NCBI GenBank assembly: GCA_965213845.1
Contig: CBDCAI010000005.1
Coordinates: 868,001 to 932,000 of the forward strand
Reading direction: 5' to 3'
From: JBBROS01 sp965213845
Lineage (GTDB): Bacteria; Pseudomonadota; Alphaproteobacteria; Acetobacterales; Acetobacteraceae
DNA length: 64,000 nt
The notes under the pieces were generated by a model. That model did no database searches and was not told the origin of the DNA. It saw only the letters and a list, made by a program, of their open reading frames with translations. Within the stretch, counting starts at the first letter, position 1; each line of letters begins with the position of its first letter. Position numbers and translations under genes: made by a program. Below, piece by piece: positions 41,863 through 51,218 of this stretch.

Positions 41863-42366
41863 TCAGGGCGCGAGCCGCGTCATGATCCGCTCCAGCCCGG
41901 CCGCGGCGCAGCCCTCGTCGCCCGCACCGCCCGCGCCGCCCACGGGCACGCCGGCCACCCCGATGCCGCCCAGCACGTCGTCGCCCAGACGGATCGGCAG
42001 GCCGCCCCCCAGGGCGGTCATGCGGTCGAAGGCCATCAGCCCGGCCGCGCCGGGGCTGCGTGCGACGATCCCGCCCATCTGCACCGTGCTGATCCGCAGC
42101 ATGGCCGCGGTGTATGCCTTGCGTGCCGCCCCTTCGAGCAGATGCGGGTTCGCCCCATCGGCCCGAAGCGTCGCCTTGATGTGGCCCGCCCGGTCCACGA
42201 CGGTGACCGCGACCCGGTAGCCGCCCGAAAGGCACGCCGCCATCGCCACCTGCGCGCCGTCCAGCGCCACGGCCAGCGGCAGCTGCTGTTCCATGTAGGG
42301 TGCCTCGGCCCGGGCCGGCGCGGCGAACGCCAGCACGGCGAGGCAGGCCAGTCGTGTTGCGCGCAT
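41863..42366 (-). CDS. Exported GlcG/HbpS-type heme-binding-like protein
   Basis: 167 residues. Signal peptide MRATRLACLAVLAFAAPARA. The mature region is a single GlcG domain: YRVAVTVVDRAGHIKATLRA, RKAYTAAMLRISTVQM, LGGGLPIRLGDDVLGGIGVAG. Homologues bind heme (HbpS) or are found in glycolate operons (GlcG) with unclear function. The C-terminus EGCAAAGLERIM is usual. Here it is 22 kb from glcDEF and divergent from the chromate transporter gene. Confidence 0.87.
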   Translation of the reverse strand: MRATRLACLAVLAFAAPARAEAPYMEQQLPLAVALDGAQVAMAACLSGGYRVAVTVVDRAGHIKATLRADGANPHLLEGAARKAYTAAMLRISTVQMGGIVARSPGAAGLMAFDRMTALGGGLPIRLGDDVLGGIGVAGVPVGGAGGAGDEGCAAAGLERIMTRLAP

Positions 42367-42529
42367 GGACCGATCCTCGCTCCGGGTTGGTTCGAGCCTG
42401 CCCGCCAGCATCGCGCCCGGCAAGCCATGCCGCTGCGAAGTCGATGCGGCTGCGTTGACACCCCACCGGCCCCCTGCGACGGTCGGCCTCGGGGTGAGTC
42501 CGATGGCCCGGCTTTTCCAGGAGCGGTTG

Positions 42530-43876
42530 ATGTCCCAGCCCGCCCCTCCCCTGCCCAGTCTGCGCGAGGCCATCCTGGTTTGGGCCCGCATCGGCTGCCT
42601 ATCGTTCGGCGGCCCCGCCGGGCAGATCGCACTGCTGCACCGGGAGGTCGTGGACCGGCACCGCTGGATCAGCGACCGCCGGTTCCTGCAGGCGCTCAAC
42701 TTCTGCACCCTGCTGCCGGGGCCCGAGGCGCAGCAGCTGGCGACGTATCTCGGCTGGCTGATGCACGGGGCCCGGGGCGGCTTCGCGGCCGGGCTGCTGT
42801 TCGTGGTGCCGGGCGCGCTGGTCATGGGGGCGCTGTCGATCGTCTATGCCACGCTGGGCGACCTGCCGCTGGTGGCGGCCCTGTTCTTCGGCCTGAAGTC
42901 CGCGGTGCTGGTGCTGGTGATCGAGGCGCTGCTGCGGGTCGGGCGCCGGGCGCTGAAGGGGCCGGCGGCGTGGTCCCTGGCGGCGGCGGCGTTTGCGGCG
43001 CTATTCCTGTTCGCCGTGCCGTTCCCCGTCGTGGTGCTGGGGGCCGGGCTGGTGGGCTATGCGGCGCCGGGCCGGTTCGGCGGTGCGGGGCATGGCAGGG
43101 CGCAGGATGGCCCGGCGGCCGCCATCGATGCCGCGCTGGACGCCGACCCCACCCGCGCCGGGCGATTTGCCGCGAGCGGACGCCGGGCCGGCCTGGTTGC
43201 CCTGGCCGCATGGCTGCTGCCAGTGGCGCTGCTGATGCCGGGCGGCGGCGTCTATGCCGACATCGCCTGGTTCTTCTCCAAGATGGCGGTCGTGACGTTC
43301 GGCGGGGCCTATGCCGTGCTGGCCTATGTCGCGCAGGATGCGGTCGGTTTCTATGGCTGGCTTTCGGCGCCCGAGATGCTGACCGGGCTGGGCCTGGCCG
43401 AGACCACGCCGGGTCCGCTGATCCTGGTGCTGCAGTTCGTCGGCTTCCTGGCCGGGTTCCGGGCGCCTGGAGCGTTGACGGGCCTGGCGGGCGGTGTCGC
43501 TGCCTCTGCCCTGACGCTGTGGGTGACTTTCGCGCCCTGCTTCGTCTTCGTGTTGATCGGCGCACCGCTGATCGAGCGGCTGCAGACGAACCGTGCCCTG
43601 TCAGGCGCCTTGGCCGCCATCACCGCCTCTGTCGTCGGCGTCATCGGCAACCTGGCCGTCTGGTTCGGTCTGCACGTGCTGTTCCGCCAGACCGTCCCGG
43701 TGCGCACGGCCCTGTTGTCGCTCGACGTTCCCGTGCCGGGCAGCCTCGATCCCGGGGCGCTGTTGCTCGCCGTTGGGGCCGGGGTCGCGCTGCTGGGGTT
43801 CCGGCTGGGCCTGCTGCCGACCCTGGCGGGCTGCGCGCTCGGCAGCCTGCTGCTGCATTTCGTCGGAGTCGGTTGA
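42530..43876 (+). CDS. chrA: Chromate transporter ChrA
   Basis: 448 residues, two homologous CHR halves. Repeat motifs: LSFGGPAGQIALLHREVV near residue 25 and VTFGGAYAVLAYVAQDAV near residue 260, each followed by the proline-containing exit-helix segment (LNFCTLLPGPEAQQLATYLG; GLAETTPGPLILVLQFVGFL). About ten helices. Full-length ChrA expels chromate and lowers its accumulation; some homologues carry sulfate or other anions. AGGAG is 7 bp before the ATG. Confidence 0.92.
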   Translation: MSQPAPPLPSLREAILVWARIGCLSFGGPAGQIALLHREVVDRHRWISDRRFLQALNFCTLLPGPEAQQLATYLGWLMHGARGGFAAGLLFVVPGALVMGALSIVYATLGDLPLVAALFFGLKSAVLVLVIEALLRVGRRALKGPAAWSLAAAAFAALFLFAVPFPVVVLGAGLVGYAAPGRFGGAGHGRAQDGPAAAIDAALDADPTRAGRFAASGRRAGLVALAAWLLPVALLMPGGGVYADIAWFFSKMAVVTFGGAYAVLAYVAQDAVGFYGWLSAPEMLTGLGLAETTPGPLILVLQFVGFLAGFRAPGALTGLAGGVAASALTLWVTFAPCFVFVLIGAPLIERLQTNRALSGALAAITASVVGVIGNLAVWFGLHVLFRQTVPVRTALLSLDVPVPGSLDPGALLLAVGAGVALLGFRLGLLPTLAGCALGSLLLHFVGVG

Positions 43877-43897
43877 GCCAGAGGGCAGGTCGGGCGC

Positions 43898-45484
43898 TTA
43901 GACCAGGCGCATCTCCGCGGCGTTGGCGCGCAGGCCGTAGGCGCCGAGCGTGTGGTCCTGCACGCGGCGGTCGGCGAACGCGATCCCGTCGAGTTCGATC
44001 AGCGGCAGGATGTTCAGGTCCTGCATGGCCAGCACCTGGAAGCGGTGGAACAACGCGATGCGTCGCGCCGCGTCGGGTTCGGTCGCGGCGGATTCGAGGA
44101 TGTCGTCCATGGCGGGGTTGGCGTAGCCGGAACCGTTGGTGAAGGGGGCGCCCTTCTGGATGCTTTTCGACCACCAGAAGCGCTGCAGGCCCATGGTGGG
44201 GTCGGCGGTGCCCGAGGCATAGAACAGGCTCATGTCGAAGTCGTTGTCGGTGTAGACCCGGCGGATCCAGCCGGCGAAGTCCATCGAGCGGATCTCGCCG
44301 TCGATGCCCACCGCCCGCAGCGCCTGGCGCAGGTAGTCGGCCGTGCGCTGCACCGTCTCGCCATAGGGCGCCCAGTCGATCGTCATGTGGAAGCGCACGC
44401 CGCCGGCCCCGCGCGGCATGCCTGCCTCGTCCAGCAGGCGGTTCGCGGCGGGCACGTCAAAGGGCAGGGCAGGGACGTCCGGCGTGTAGAACGCGGCCAT
44501 GGCGCGGGAGACGGGGCCGGTCGCGGTCCGCCCCTGGCCGAACCAGATGCTGCGGGCGATCAGGTCGCGGTTGCAGGCCATGCCGATGGCGCGCCGCACG
44601 CGAGGGTCGGCTAGGGCCGGGCGGCGCAGGTTGAACTCGGCGAACAGGACGTTGTTGGCCGAGTTGAAGCCCCGGTGCTCCACGCGAAGGTTCGGCAGGG
44701 CCGAAAGGCGCCCGATCTCGCTGAGCGGGACCGGGTTGTCGCCGGCGAGCTGGACCTCGCCGGTCTCGAGTGCCGTGGCGCGGGCGGCGCCGTCGGGGAT
44801 GATGCGGAAGATGATGGTGTCGAGCGCGGGCTTGCCGGTGTCCCAGTAGGTCGGGTTGCGCTCGATCGTGATGGAGGTGCCGCGCTTCCATTCCTTGAAG
44901 CGGAACGGGCCGGTGCCGATGGGCGCGTTGTTCAGCGGGTTGGTCAGCGGGTCCGTGCCGTCGTACCGGTGGCGCGGCAGGATCTGCGATTCGGCGCTGG
45001 CCAGGGCGTTCATGATGGCCGGGCTGGGCTTGGACAGATGGATGACGAGGCGCAGCGGGTCCGGCGTGTCGACGGCGGTGACGTTGGCCCAGGTGGCGCG
45101 GCCGCGGCCGTGCAGCGGCTTCCAGGCGTTCAGCAACGACCAGGCGACGTCGGCCGAGGTGAACGGCTGCCCGTCGTGCCAGGTGACGCCGGGGCGGAGC
45201 GTGAAGCTGAGCGTCAGGCCGTCGGCGCTGGTGTCCCACGCGGTGGCGAGCTGGGGGCGGGGCCGCATGTCGAAGTCGTAGTCGACCAGGCCGTCGAAGA
45301 TCTTCGGCGACACGACCTGGATGGGCCCGGCCGTGTTGAAGGCGCTGGTGAGGGAGGGCGGCTCCGGCTGCACGAGCTCGACCAGCGTGCCGCCGCGGCT
45401 GGGCTGGGCCTGGCCCGGGCGGGCGGACAGGGCGGCGAGCAGGCCGGTGGTCGCGGCGCGGCGGCCGATGGGGTGGAGTGGCAT
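43898..45484 (-). CDS. Family-5 (peptide/nickel) ABC substrate-binding protein
   Basis: 528 residues. N-terminal signal with twin arginine (PIGRRAATTGLLAALSA), then the SBP_bac_5 fold: GGTLVELVQPEPPSLTSAFN, LTLSFTLRPGVTWHDGQPFT, NNAPIGTGPFRFKEWKRGTS, RVRRAIGMACNRDLI. Ligands in this family are di/oligopeptides, opines, nickel or sugars. There is no permease or ATPase beside it, so it is an orphan; the binding-protein-less dpp operon at 9410-13319 is the obvious candidate partner (inference). A start 4 codons upstream (45496) is possible. Confidence 0.92.
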   Translation of the reverse strand: MPLHPIGRRAATTGLLAALSARPGQAQPSRGGTLVELVQPEPPSLTSAFNTAGPIQVVSPKIFDGLVDYDFDMRPRPQLATAWDTSADGLTLSFTLRPGVTWHDGQPFTSADVAWSLLNAWKPLHGRGRATWANVTAVDTPDPLRLVIHLSKPSPAIMNALASAESQILPRHRYDGTDPLTNPLNNAPIGTGPFRFKEWKRGTSITIERNPTYWDTGKPALDTIIFRIIPDGAARATALETGEVQLAGDNPVPLSEIGRLSALPNLRVEHRGFNSANNVLFAEFNLRRPALADPRVRRAIGMACNRDLIARSIWFGQGRTATGPVSRAMAAFYTPDVPALPFDVPAANRLLDEAGMPRGAGGVRFHMTIDWAPYGETVQRTADYLRQALRAVGIDGEIRSMDFAGWIRRVYTDNDFDMSLFYASGTADPTMGLQRFWWSKSIQKGAPFTNGSGYANPAMDDILESAATEPDAARRIALFHRFQVLAMQDLNILPLIELDGIAFADRRVQDHTLGAYGLRANAAEMRLV

Positions 45485-45544
45485 GGGGCGTAGCATGCGA
45501 TGGCCGCTTGCTTCACGATAGAGCCGATGGACGATGAGGGTGGA

Positions 45545-47839
45545 ATGGACGGCTCGGACGGGATCATGCGGCCGCACAGCGCCCATTGGGGGGCGTTCCG
45601 CGCCGGCTGGCGGGATGGCGGCCTGGTGGTGGAGCCGCACCCCGGCGACCCCGACCCCAACAGGCTGCTGGACAACTTCGCCGGCGCGCTGCGGCATGGC
45701 GCGCGCGTGGCGCGGCCGATGGTGCGCCGCGGATGGCTGGAGCGGGGGCCGGGCCCCGATGACCGGCGCGGCCGGGACAGCTTCGTGGCCGTGCCGTGGG
45801 ACGAGGTGCTGGACCGTCTGGCGGCCGAGCTGCAGCGCGTGGCGGCGGCGCATGGGCCGGCGGGGGTGTTCGGCGGCTCCTACGGCTGGTCCAGCGCCGG
45901 GCGGTTCCACCATGCGCAGAGCCAGCTGCACCGCTTCCTGAACACGGCACTGGGCGGGTACGTGCGGTCGGTCAACAGCTACAGCGCCGGCGCGTCGAAC
46001 GTGATCCTGCCGCACGTGTTCGGCACCTACGACGCGAGCGCCGGGCGGAACGTCACCTGGGACCAGATCGCGGCGCATACCGATCTGGTGCTGGCCTTCG
46101 GCGGCATGGCGCTGAAGAACACGATGGTCGGCGCCGGCGGCATCAGCCGGCATGTGGAGCGGGGCGCGATGCAGGCGGCGGCGGCGCGTGGCTGCGCCTT
46201 CGTGCTGGTCAGCCCGCTGCGGTCGGACCTGCCGGCCGAGGCGGGGGCGGAGTGGGTGCCCGTCCAGCCCGGGACCGACACGGCGCTCATGCTGGGCCTG
46301 GCGCATACGCTCGTGCGGGAGGGCCTGCATGACCAGGACTTCCTCGGGCGGTGCTGCACCGGCTGGGCGGAGTTCGAACGCTATCTGATGGGCCGCGACG
46401 ACGGCACGCCGAAGGATGTGGCCTGGGCGGCCGGCATCTGCGGCATCGGGGCTGCGGCGATCGAGGCGCTGGCCCTGCGCCTGTCAGGCAAGCGGGTGCT
46501 GGTGGTGGTGGCCCACGCCCTGCAACGCTCCGAGCACGGGGAGCAGCCGGTGTGGATGGGCGCCGTGCTGGCGGCGCTGCTGGGCCAGGTCGGACTGCCC
46601 GGCGGCGGCTACACCTATGCGCTGGGGTCGCTCGCGCATTACGGCAAGCGTGCCAACCAGGTGGCCCTGCCGACCTTGAACCAGGGGGTGAACACGGTCG
46701 ACGCCTTCATCCCGGTGGCGCGGATCGGCGACATGCTGCTGCACCCGGGCGCGCCGTTCCAGTACAACGGGCAGGACCGGGTCTATCCGGATGTGCGCCT
46801 GGTGTATTGGGCGGGGGGCAACCCGTTCCATCACCACCAGGACCTGAACCGGCTTCGCCGCGCCTTCGCCCGGCTGGAGACGCTGGTCGTGCACGAGATC
46901 GGCTGGACGGCCACGGCCCGGCACGCCGACATCGTGCTGCCCTGCACGATGACGCTGGAGCGGGAGGACCTGGGCGGCAGCGCCACGGACCCGCTGCTGG
47001 TGGCGATGCATCGTGTGGCGGAGCCGTTCGCCGAGGCGCGGGACGACTACGCCATCTTCTCCGCCCTGGCGCATCGGATGGGGTGCGAGGCCGGCTTCAC
47101 CGAGGGGCGCACCGCGCATGAGTGGCTGCGCCACCTGTATGCCGGGCTGGCGGCGCGGATGGCGGCCGTGGGTGCCGAGGCACCGGCGTTCGACGCCTTC
47201 TGGGCGGCGGGCGAAATGCGGATGCCGCAGCACCCGGATGACGGCGGCGCACTGCGGGCGCTGCGCGCCGACCCGGCCCTGCACCCGCTGAAGACACCCA
47301 GCGGCCGGATCGAGCTGTCCTCCGCCGTGGTCGCCGGGTTCGGCTACGACGACTGCCCGGGCCATCCCGCCTGGTTGCCGCCGGACGACGCACCGGGGCC
47401 GCTGCATCCGCTGATCCTGGTGTCGAACCAGCCGGCCACGCGGCTGCACAGCCAGCTCGACTACGGTGGCCACAGCGCCGGGATGAAGCGCCGGGGGCGG
47501 GAGGTGGCGCGCATGCACCCGGACGACGCGGCGGCGCGCGGCATCGCGGACGGCGACATCGTAAGGCTGTTCAACGACCGCGGCGCGTGCCTCGCCTGCG
47601 CCGCGCCGACCCCCGACGTGCGGCCGGGCGTCGTGCAGCTGCCGACCGGCGCCTGGTACGACCCGCTGGACGCCAACGACGACAAGCCGCTCTGCGTGCA
47701 CGGCAACCCGAACGTCCTGACGCGCGACGTCGGCACGTCGCGCCTGGCGCAGGGCTGCACCGGCCAGCTGACCACGATCCAGGTGGAGCGATGGGATGGC
47801 GCGCTACCGCCGATCCGGGCGTTCGACGCGCCGGACTGA
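45545..47839 (+). CDS. bisC: Molybdopterin oxidoreductase, biotin/DMSO/TMAO sulfoxide reductase type
   Basis: 764 residues, Mo-bisMGD enzyme. HWGAFRAGWRDGGLVVEPHP and ALRHGARVARPMVRRGWLE are the N-terminal landmarks; GGSYGWSSAGRFHHAQSQLH holds the serine that ligates molybdenum in the DMSO-reductase class; the C-terminal domain has HSQLDYGGHSAG and LTRDVGTSRLAQGCTGQ. No N-terminal 4Fe-4S motif and no Tat signal, so it is likely cytoplasmic like BisC, reducing biotin or methionine sulfoxides. Start 45545 is preceded by GAGGGTGG; an ATG six codons earlier exists. Divergent from the orphan binding protein. Confidence 0.87.
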   Translation: MDGSDGIMRPHSAHWGAFRAGWRDGGLVVEPHPGDPDPNRLLDNFAGALRHGARVARPMVRRGWLERGPGPDDRRGRDSFVAVPWDEVLDRLAAELQRVAAAHGPAGVFGGSYGWSSAGRFHHAQSQLHRFLNTALGGYVRSVNSYSAGASNVILPHVFGTYDASAGRNVTWDQIAAHTDLVLAFGGMALKNTMVGAGGISRHVERGAMQAAAARGCAFVLVSPLRSDLPAEAGAEWVPVQPGTDTALMLGLAHTLVREGLHDQDFLGRCCTGWAEFERYLMGRDDGTPKDVAWAAGICGIGAAAIEALALRLSGKRVLVVVAHALQRSEHGEQPVWMGAVLAALLGQVGLPGGGYTYALGSLAHYGKRANQVALPTLNQGVNTVDAFIPVARIGDMLLHPGAPFQYNGQDRVYPDVRLVYWAGGNPFHHHQDLNRLRRAFARLETLVVHEIGWTATARHADIVLPCTMTLEREDLGGSATDPLLVAMHRVAEPFAEARDDYAIFSALAHRMGCEAGFTEGRTAHEWLRHLYAGLAARMAAVGAEAPAFDAFWAAGEMRMPQHPDDGGALRALRADPALHPLKTPSGRIELSSAVVAGFGYDDCPGHPAWLPPDDAPGPLHPLILVSNQPATRLHSQLDYGGHSAGMKRRGREVARMHPDDAAARGIADGDIVRLFNDRGACLACAAPTPDVRPGVVQLPTGAWYDPLDANDDKPLCVHGNPNVLTRDVGTSRLAQGCTGQLTTIQVERWDGALPPIRAFDAPD

Positions 47840-47909
47840 GGAACGCGGTGGTTTTGACGGAACCGGCTGAGCACGCGCACAGTCACGTAACAGAACGAGG
47901 GAGAGCGCC

Positions 47910-48971
47910 GTGAGGCTGTTCGGGGTGGCGATGGCGTGCCTGCCGGTGCTTGCGGCGTTGTCCGGCGCGGCGGGGGCGGCGGAGTATCCGAAGCCGGTCG
48001 AGGGGGACTGGGTGGCGCGGGACTTCCGGTTCCATGACGGGGCGGTGTTGCCGGAGGTGAAGCTGCATTACGTGACGGTCGGCAACCCGGCGGGGCAGCC
48101 GGTGCTGGTGCTGCACGGGACGGCGGGCTCGGCGGCGACGATGCTGACGCCGGGCTTCGCGGGGACGCTGTTCGGGGCCGGGCAGCCGCTGGATGCGACG
48201 AAGTATTTCGTGATCCTGCCGGATTCGTTGGGCGCCGGGCAGTCGGCCAAGCCGTCGGACGGGTTGCGCGCGCGGTTCCCGGCCTACGACTACGCCGACA
48301 TGGTGCTGGCGCAGTATCGGCTGGTGACGGAGGGGCTGGGCGTGAAGCACCTGCGGCTGGTGATCGGCAATTCGATGGGCGGCATGAACGCCTGGGTGTG
48401 GGGCGTCGCCCATCCCGGGTTCATGGACGCGCTGGTGCCGATGGCGTCGCAGCCGACGGCGATGTCGGCGCGGAACTGGATGATGCGGCGGACGCTGGTG
48501 GAGTCGATCCGCACCGACCCCGCGTGGCAGCATGGCGACTACACGGTGCAGCCGCCGGCGGTACGGCTGGCGAACGTCATGTTCGGCATCGCGACGAATG
48601 GCGGCACGCTCGCGTATCAGGAGATGGCGCCCTCGGCCGCGAAGGCGGACCGCATGGTGGAGGAGAGGCTGGCGGCCCCGGCCCCCCCGGATGCCAACGA
48701 CTTCCTGTTCCAGTGGGACGCCTCGCGTAACTACGACCCGTCCGGCCGGCTGGAGGCGATCGAGGCGCAGGTGCTGGCGATCAACTCGGCCGACGACGAG
48801 CGGAATCCGCCGGAGACGGGGCTGATGGACCGCGCGATGGCCCGGATCAAGCATGGCCGGATGCTGCTGATCCCGGCCAGCACCGAGACGCGGGGGCATG
48901 GGACGACGGGGAATGCCGGGTTCTATGCCAAGGAGCTGGGCGCGTTCCTGGCGGGGCTGCCGGGCTCCTGA
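47910..48971 (+). CDS. Exported alpha/beta hydrolase, homoserine O-acetyltransferase-like
   Basis: 353 residues, GTG start. Signal peptide MRLFGVAMACLPVLAALSGAAGAA, so periplasmic or secreted. Alpha/beta hydrolase of the MetX superfamily: VLHGTAGSAAT, DSLGAGQSAKPSDGL, nucleophile elbow GNSMGGMNAW near residue 155, late NSADDERNPPETGL with the acid residue, and TRGHGTT with the catalytic histidine. MetX enzymes are cytoplasmic, so an exported homologue is more likely an esterase or lactonase. The binding-protein gene follows after 2 bp. Confidence 0.87.
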   Translation: MRLFGVAMACLPVLAALSGAAGAAEYPKPVEGDWVARDFRFHDGAVLPEVKLHYVTVGNPAGQPVLVLHGTAGSAATMLTPGFAGTLFGAGQPLDATKYFVILPDSLGAGQSAKPSDGLRARFPAYDYADMVLAQYRLVTEGLGVKHLRLVIGNSMGGMNAWVWGVAHPGFMDALVPMASQPTAMSARNWMMRRTLVESIRTDPAWQHGDYTVQPPAVRLANVMFGIATNGGTLAYQEMAPSAAKADRMVEERLAAPAPPDANDFLFQWDASRNYDPSGRLEAIEAQVLAINSADDERNPPETGLMDRAMARIKHGRMLLIPASTETRGHGTTGNAGFYAKELGAFLAGLPGS

Positions 48972-48973
48972 GG

Positions 48974-50038
48974 ATGCGCCTCGTCCTGCTCGGGCTTTGC
49001 CTGCTGTTGGCTGCGCCGGCCGGGGCGCAAACCCCGATGGGGGTTCAGCCAGGTCGGGCGGGTGAGGACCGGGTGGTGGTGGCGATCTTCGGCGGCCTGC
49101 TGGGGCGGGCGATCCGGGAGAACGTGGCGCTGTGGGCCCGGCCGCTGGGGGTGCAGACGGTGTTCGTCGAGGGGTCGAGCGGCGATCTGCTCGCCAAGCT
49201 GCGGGCGCAGCGGGGTGCGCCGCAGTTCGACGTGGCGCTGCTGAACGACCAGAGCTTCGTCATCGCGCGCAACATGGGGCTGATCGACAAGCCCGACCCG
49301 GCCGTGGTGACCAACCTCGCCACGTTGCGGGCGGGGTTCGGGCGGGCGGACGGGTTCGGCGTGCCGTACGAGGTGAACCCGGTCGGCTGGGGCTACCGGC
49401 GCGACAAGCTGACGGAGGCCGGGGTGCCGCCGCCGGTGCGCTGGCGGGACGTGCTGGACCCGCGCCTGGCCGGCCGGGTGCTGACCTTCCCGCCGTCGCT
49501 GATCTACGGGCCGTTGCAGGCCGCGGCCATGGTGCTGTCGGCCGGGGGCACGCTGCGGGCGGACGATACGGCGTACTGGACGTTCCTGGACCAGATGAAG
49601 GCCGGCCGCACCGTGGTCGCGTCGACACCCGGGCAGGCGGAGGACCTGGCGAAAAGCGGCGAGGTCTGGGTGTTCCCGGCCATCGCGCAGCGGGTGCAGC
49701 TGCTGCGGAACCAGGGCGTGGACGTGGGGTTCGCGCCGCCCGTGGACGCGCGGATGACGCAGATCAACTACGCGACGCCCGTGCGCGGCGCGCCGCATCC
49801 GGTGAACGCGCAGCGCCTGGTCAACTGGTTCATCGGGCCGGAGATCCAGGGGCGCTTGGCGGCCGAGGCGGCGGTGGTCCCGGTGAACGCGGGCGTTCCC
49901 GTCAGCCCCGCGATGAAGGAACGGATGGGCTTCGCCGGCGACGCGGACCTGCCGCGGTTCGAGGCGCTGGACGTCGATGCAGTGCTGGAGCGCTTCGACG
50001 GCTGGCTCGAGCGGTTCGGGCGGCTGATGGCGCGCTGA
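48974..50038 (+). CDS. Orphan ABC substrate-binding protein, spermidine/putrescine or Fe3+ type
   Basis: 354 residues. Signal peptide MRLVLLGLCLLLAAPAGA. Two-lobed SBP fold of the PotD/AfuA cluster: VVVAIFGGLLGRAIRENVAL, EGSSGDLLAKLRAQRG, FDVALLNDQSFVIARNMGLI, GVPYEVNPVGWGYRRDKL, and the C-terminal HPVNAQRLVNWFIGPEIQ typical of this group. No permease or ATPase lies nearby. It shares an operon with the exported hydrolase, so it may bind that enzyme's product, an inference. Confidence 0.87.
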   Translation: MRLVLLGLCLLLAAPAGAQTPMGVQPGRAGEDRVVVAIFGGLLGRAIRENVALWARPLGVQTVFVEGSSGDLLAKLRAQRGAPQFDVALLNDQSFVIARNMGLIDKPDPAVVTNLATLRAGFGRADGFGVPYEVNPVGWGYRRDKLTEAGVPPPVRWRDVLDPRLAGRVLTFPPSLIYGPLQAAAMVLSAGGTLRADDTAYWTFLDQMKAGRTVVASTPGQAEDLAKSGEVWVFPAIAQRVQLLRNQGVDVGFAPPVDARMTQINYATPVRGAPHPVNAQRLVNWFIGPEIQGRLAAEAAVVPVNAGVPVSPAMKERMGFAGDADLPRFEALDVDAVLERFDGWLERFGRLMAR

Positions 50039-50041
50039 CAG

Positions 50042-50059
50042 CCCGCCAGCTTTGGCGGG
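50042..50059. terminator. Hairpin between convergent genes
   Basis: CCCGCCA and TGGCGGG arms with a GCTT loop, 4 bp after the binding-protein stop and 11 bp before the enolase gene end. No T-tract; a compact shared terminator is likely. Confidence 0.45.
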
Positions 50060-50069
50060 ACGCGCCGGT

Positions 50070-51218
50070 TCAGGTCTCCGCGGACCAATGGGCCTTGGTC
50101 CAGGGGGCCAGGCGCTCGATATCGAGCGTGAAGCCGAGGCCCGGGGCGGTGGGGATGGCGATGGCGCCGTCGGCGTCGGGCCGGATGTCGCCGAGCAGGG
50201 CGAGCAGCGGGTTGGGGGTGACGTCGACTTCCATGAAGGGGAAGGGGGCCGGGCCGCCGCCGCGGTGGCCGGTCAGCACGGCGCCCATGTGCAACGAGGC
50301 GTGGTAGTTCACCACGGTGCCGAACACGTGCGGCATGGCGGGGATACCCCAGGCGTCGGCCAGGGCCGCGATGCGCGCCATGCCAATGAAGCCGCCGCAG
50401 ACGGAAAGGTCGGGCTGCACCAGGGAGAAGGTGCGGGCGCCCAGGAACTCGCGGAAGGCGGCCAGGCTGCCGAGGGCCTCGCCGCCCGAGATGGCGACGG
50501 GCACGGCGGCGGCGACGGTCTGGTAGCCCGGAAGGTCCTCGGGCGGGACCGGCTCCTCGATCCACAGCAGGTCGGCGTCTGCCATGCGGCGCGCGGCCTC
50601 GATCGCGGCGCGGGCGGTGTAGCCCTGGTTGATGTCCACCATCAGCGCGCGGTCGGGGCCGATCTGCCGGCGCAGGGCGAGGGCGGCGGCCCCGTCGGCG
50701 CGCGGGTCGTGGCCGCTGCGGGGCTTGAAGGCGCGCCAGCCCTGTTCGAGCAGGTGGTCGGCGTCGGCGGCGAAGTCGCGATAGGGGTCTTCGGGGCCCG
50801 CCTTCATGAAGGGGCCGCTGGCATAGGCGAACATGCGGTCGCGCAGGGCGCCGCCGAGCAGCGCATGCACCGGGACGCCCTGGGCGCGGGCCGCGAGGTC
50901 GTGCAGGGCCATGTCGATGGCGGAGATGGCCATCATGGCGGCGCCGCGCCGGTCGTAGCCGACGGTGGCGGCCATGGCGTGGAACAGGCGGCCCGTGGCG
51001 GCCGGGTCCTGCCCGAGCACGAGGGGGGCGAGCTTGGCCCGGATGAAGGCGGCGGCGGCATGGGGCGAGGCGACGGTCTCGCCCCAGCCGACCAGGCCGG
51101 TATCGGTCGTCAGCCGGACCAGCAGCGCCTCCCGCCGGCGGAACACGACGATGGAGTTGGCGAGCGGCTCCGGCAGGGGGTAGGCCAGGTGGAAGCCGCG
51201 GATGGCGGTGACCTTCAT
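50070..51218 (-). CDS. Mandelate racemase/muconate lactonizing enzyme family dehydratase
   Basis: 382-residue enolase-superfamily protein. Metal ligands: MVDINQGY, WIEEPV and ISGGEAL at the ends of strands 3, 4 and 5; the base histidine in MPHVFGT and its partner aspartate in LVQPDLSVCGG. The usual KxK on strand 2 reads FKPRSG, that is K-x-R, so the second lysine is lost and the His/Asp dyad probably does proton abstraction. Likely a sugar-acid dehydratase; substrate not identifiable. Its ATG overlaps the MFS stop by 4 bp, and the carrier probably brings its substrate. Confidence 0.88.
   Translation of the reverse strand: MKVTAIRGFHLAYPLPEPLANSIVVFRRREALLVRLTTDTGLVGWGETVASPHAAAAFIRAKLAPLVLGQDPAATGRLFHAMAATVGYDRRGAAMMAISAIDMALHDLAARAQGVPVHALLGGALRDRMFAYASGPFMKAGPEDPYRDFAADADHLLEQGWRAFKPRSGHDPRADGAAALALRRQIGPDRALMVDINQGYTARAAIEAARRMADADLLWIEEPVPPEDLPGYQTVAAAVPVAISGGEALGSLAAFREFLGARTFSLVQPDLSVCGGFIGMARIAALADAWGIPAMPHVFGTVVNYHASLHMGAVLTGHRGGGPAPFPFMEVDVTPNPLLALLGDIRPDADGAIAIPTAPGLGFTLDIERLAPWTKAHWSAET

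Noticed and set aside
48974..50038. Complete polyamine importer around the binding protein
   Set aside because: Neither neighbour is a permease or ATPase; upstream is a hydrolase and downstream is a convergent dehydratase.
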